59,738 nucleotides of DNA, taken from assembly GCA_934448295.1 (NCBI GenBank), contig CAKSEY010000018.1, forward strand, positions 1 to 59,738. The letters are read 5' to 3'. Below the pieces are notes generated by a model. The model made no database searches and was not told the origin of the DNA. It saw only the letters and a program-made list of their open reading frames with translations. Source of the stretch: an uncultured Oscillospiraceae bacterium (GTDB taxonomy: Bacteria > Bacillota > Clostridia > Oscillospirales > Ruminococcaceae). Positions 57,451-59,738 of the stretch are shown here, one piece after another (within the stretch, counting starts at the first letter, position 1; the number at the start of each line of letters is the position of its first letter). A program made the translations under genes and the position numbers.

Positions 57451-58487
57451 GGCTCAAAATCAAATTCGTTCTCATCGCAGTCCGAGGGCGGAATGCTCCG
57501 GAATTCCGTGGGAGCAAGAAATTCACGGACCGTAACTCCGTGGCTCTCCAAAACTCGGAAAAGCTGGAGTGCTTCGTTCCAGTCCTTATTTTTGACAGGG
57601 GAGCAGAACATCACCGATAATTCTCTGTCCGGGAAATCCTCGAAAATTCGAACGCTGGAAGCTTCCGCACCGTCGTGTCCGGCTTGGTCGCTGTCATAGC
57701 AAAACCACACGGATTTTATTTCCGTGTGGTTCGCGAGGTATCTTTTTATGCTCTCGTAGTTTCCGCTGCCGTTCACGCTGAGCCGGTGGTCGGCTGTCCA
57801 GTCTTTTCCGAGTAGCTTTGTAAAAGTGGCGTGCGACATTGCGTCAATGGGGCTTTCAAACAGCCGGAGCACATCGTTATGTCCCACCATAGCGAATGTG
57901 CAGGACTTATCGCCTCCGGGCGCTTCACCGCGGAATTTCACGTCAGTTGAACCCCGGAGCGCGCAGGAGCGTATCACTCCGTTTTCGTCACGCCCGAAAA
58001 ACAGGCAGTTGTGATGAACGGAGTCCTCGGCAATCATCTTCCGCTGAATCATTGCTTTCACGATTTCAGAGTCGATACCTCTTGTCTTTATGAGGTATGC
58101 CATGACGCGCCTGGGTGAAATATCGTGTGCCGGCGGCGAGAATTCACTCGGCTTCTCAGGCTCTGGCGGGGCAGTCCGGCAAGGAATATTCACCTGCTCG
58201 GAAACTCCGTTCACGACATACCGGGCGATGAAATCAAGCGCCTGTTCCGTAGAACAGCAGAGCTTGTCTTTTACGAGGTCGATAGGAAATCCATGCCGCC
58301 CGTCCGAAAAGCGGTACCAGCCGTTTCCCTCGCGATAAATGCACAGTCCCTGTTCGCCTTTTATCTTCCAGCTTTTGCGGTCGCTTTCCCTTTCGTTTAT
58401 CTCCATTCCGAGTGCCCTGGCAACGTCCAGGCAGGGAGCGTTAGTCAGGCGGTAGTAATCGTCACGGGAGTATTTATACTGCGGCAT
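57447..58487 (-). CDS. DUF3991/Toprim-like protein
   Basis: The 346-aa protein has a DUF3991-like N-terminal zinc-less domain (LTNAPCLDVARALGMEIN, then GWYRFSDGRHG). A Toprim domain (about 210-300) follows with the acidic motifs LFESPIDAMS and WFCYDSDQAGHDGA. It resembles conjugative-element primases that act on incoming single strands; primase activity itself is not proven by the motifs. It is upstream of the oriT region. Confidence 0.75.
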   Translation of the reverse strand: MPQYKYSRDDYYRLTNAPCLDVARALGMEINERESDRKSWKIKGEQGLCIYREGNGWYRFSDGRHGFPIDLVKDKLCCSTEQALDFIARYVVNGVSEQVNIPCRTAPPEPEKPSEFSPPAHDISPRRVMAYLIKTRGIDSEIVKAMIQRKMIAEDSVHHNCLFFGRDENGVIRSCALRGSTDVKFRGEAPGGDKSCTFAMVGHNDVLRLFESPIDAMSHATFTKLLGKDWTADHRLSVNGSGNYESIKRYLANHTEIKSVWFCYDSDQAGHDGAEASSVRIFEDFPDRELSVMFCSPVKNKDWNEALQLFRVLESHGVTVREFLAPTEFRSIPPSDCDENEFDFEP

Positions 58488-58502
58488 AGGTTTCCTTTCT
58501 AG

Positions 58503-58525
58503 AGGTGCGGCACGGTACCGCGCTT
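58503..58525. repeat. REP-like palindrome 4 (diverged)
   Basis: GTGCGGCACGGTACCGCGC, a diverged copy between the DUF3849-like and Toprim genes. Confidence 0.55.
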
Positions 58526-59713
58526 CTACATCTCCGGCTGTTCGTCATATTCCTCGGAAATATCATCGCGGGCTTCTCCTGCCCAAACCGGAATGTGTTC
58601 CTCACGCATTGCGCCGAGGAAGCAGTCGCTTGTAATTGAGGCTTCCTCGCGGTCGTACAGGAATACGCCGTTTACCGCGCCGCCGTATTCTTTAGGGTCA
58701 CAGCCCGGTCCGGACTGCGCAAGGAATAGCTGTTCATCGGGAGTGAAGCTCCGCGAACTGAAATATTCCGGACGGATTATCATAATTCTTCCCGTGTAGT
58801 CTGCAACGCCATTGTCAATGTACACATCGCCGAACGTATCAGAATTAAAATGCTCCTTTAGGTCGTCATCGCGTTCGCTTATGTATCCCTGAAACTCCTC
58901 GTCATCGCCGAAGCCGAAATCCTCGCGGTACTGCGACGCCATTTCGGTAATCACTTTCTTTACATCATCGGAATTTATGTCAAACCCGTTTTCACTTAGC
59001 AGGTCTGTGAAATGGCTCTCGACATTCTGCTGTTCGACCATGTCCCAGATTCCGTTACATTCCTCGTCAGTCAGCTCAAACTGCATATCCTCGCCGTTTA
59101 CGGTTCGGATAATCGAGCCAATTTTCGGAGTAAATTCTTCAAAACGGGTGTGTTGGTTTACGTCAGAAAGCGCTCTGGAGAACAGGTCGCGGTATGCTGA
59201 AACAAGGTTATTCTGCGAATCGTTAGAGGTGAAATAATGTCCCCATACCGTGGAAATTCCGCCGTTGTGGTCGGAGTTGTACCAAGTCACATAACAGCCC
59301 GGCATTTTATTGTTCTGCCCGAGGATAAATTCAGAATTGGGAGTCTGGATCCTCTGAACAATGCGGTAGCCCTCGATTTCCTGCTTGTCCCTCTCACGGA
59401 AAGCAGACCTTAATTCTTCCGTCACAGCGTTAAGAAGAACCGGGTGAGCCGTTCCAAGCGTTCTGTCTGCCGTTTTCCGGATTTCCTCGGCATTGAGATA
59501 GTCGGCAAGGAATTTTTGCGCCCATTCCTTGTTATCGGCGGTGAAACGCCCGTCATATTTCAGGCTGTCAATGCGGAGAGCAAGCATGAGCATTGCGCGC
59601 TCAAAGCCGTATTTCCCGGCGGCTTCCGCAGTGACTTTTTTAACATCAAGGTAATTATTGTTGGTAACCTCTAAAAACCCACAAAATTTCAGACAAATAG
59701 AGGCATTTAGCAT
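58526..59713 (-). CDS. DUF3849-like protein, near the window end
   Basis: The 395-aa protein has the N-terminal repeat-like segment AEAAGKYGFERAMLMLALRI and a NKEWAQKFL motif known in DUF3849 proteins of conjugative elements; the C-terminal part is acidic. The ATG at 59713 is the only available start before an in-frame stop, but it has no strong ribosome site. A later non-ATG start near TNNNYLDV is possible. Its role is unknown. Confidence 0.6.
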   Translation of the reverse strand: MLNASICLKFCGFLEVTNNNYLDVKKVTAEAAGKYGFERAMLMLALRIDSLKYDGRFTADNKEWAQKFLADYLNAEEIRKTADRTLGTAHPVLLNAVTEELRSAFRERDKQEIEGYRIVQRIQTPNSEFILGQNNKMPGCYVTWYNSDHNGGISTVWGHYFTSNDSQNNLVSAYRDLFSRALSDVNQHTRFEEFTPKIGSIIRTVNGEDMQFELTDEECNGIWDMVEQQNVESHFTDLLSENGFDINSDDVKKVITEMASQYREDFGFGDDEEFQGYISERDDDLKEHFNSDTFGDVYIDNGVADYTGRIMIIRPEYFSSRSFTPDEQLFLAQSGPGCDPKEYGGAVNGVFLYDREEASITSDCFLGAMREEHIPVWAGEARDDISEEYDEQPEM

Positions 59714-59717
59714 AATT

Positions 59718-59732
59718 GGTCAAATATTGACC
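59718..59732. promoter_or_regulatory. small palindrome at the window end
   Basis: GGTCAA-ATA-TTGACC is a perfect 6-bp inverted repeat just upstream of the DUF3849-like gene. It could be an operator. Confidence 0.35.
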
Positions 59733-59738
59733 AGCAAA

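Larger units (their letters stand above)
108..59713. mobile_element. conjugative element (ICE-like), interrupted by prophage
   Basis: A relaxase, a relaxosome protein, a Toprim accessory protein and a complete T4SS gene set (VirD4, VirB4, VirB6, PrgI and pilin homologues) lie on one strand on both sides of the prophage at 17260-50294. No integrase, attachment site or far end is visible, so whether it is an ICE, an IME relative or a plasmid cannot be settled here. The truncated dockerin fragment at 1-68 suggests that one boundary may be close to base 70-108. Cargo includes a HepT/MntA pair and a DUF3795 gene. Confidence 0.75.

Noticed and set aside
1..59738. tRNA or rRNA genes
   Set aside because: No cloverleaf-like or rRNA-like sequence was noticed; a covariance-model scan would be decisive.

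Overview
The window looks like a chromosomal or contig piece from a Gram-positive gut or rumen Clostridia, probably a Ruminococcus-type Oscillospiraceae. The evidence is strong AGGAGG ribosome sites with frequent TTG/GTG starts, roughly 50% GC, a dockerin-like fragment at base 1-68, and the family content of the genes. No species call is possible from sequence alone. Almost every gene lies on the minus strand.

Two nested mobile elements explain nearly everything. The outer one is a conjugative element, seen in two halves: 108-17259 and 50295-59738. The right half holds, reading leftward, a DUF3849-like protein, a Toprim/DUF3991 protein, a hairpin-rich candidate oriT, a ribbon-helix-helix relaxosome protein, a MobP-type relaxase, a lipoprotein, a large secreted protein, a HepT/MntA toxin-antitoxin pair and a 271-aa accessory gene. 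The left half holds the transfer apparatus: VirD4/TraG coupling protein, VirB2-like pilin, SpoVG, a GEGYVD pseudopilin, VirB6-like and PrgI-like membrane proteins. A complete Tad (type IVc pilus) export module follows: prepilin peptidase, CpaB, MinD-like ATPase, CpaF ATPase, TadB, TadC and two TadE-like pseudopilins. After it come a split VirB4 and a TadZ-like ATPase. A 173-bp MITE and a divergent DUF3795 cargo gene interrupt this operon.

The inner element is a complete Mu-like transposable siphophage at 17260-50294 (33,035 bp). Its TG...CA ends are flanked by a 5-bp direct repeat (TTTGA on the minus strand). It inserted at the U-tract of a terminator hairpin, directly before the ribosome site of the coupling-protein gene, so it separates the 17-kb transfer operon from its former upstream sequence. 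Its layout, right to left, is: left-end repeats, S24 repressor (plus strand), two perfect operators with a divergent consensus promoter, Cro-like HTH, small early genes, HTH/sigma-region-2-like protein, transposase MuA, MuB, small genes, HD hydrolase, replisome-organiser-like protein, DnaC-like ATPase, AbrB, Gp16, Mor activator and a terminator. A second promoter then drives DUF2730, gp26-like and gp27-like genes, a NusG/LoaP-like antiterminator, a repeat-bearing 320-nt leader, terminase, portal, F-like head protein, scaffold, capsid, connectors, tail, tape measure, baseplate, receptor-binding protein, amidase and holin.

The most interesting points are the Tad/T4SS hybrid transfer system, the phage-encoded LoaP-like antiterminator next to a structured leader and an operon containing several intrinsic terminators, a promoter-to-terminator small RNA gene beside the transposase, a zinc-metallopeptidase domain fused to the minor head protein, morons with their own promoters, and a UGA-interrupted gene whose stop lies in a perfect palindrome.
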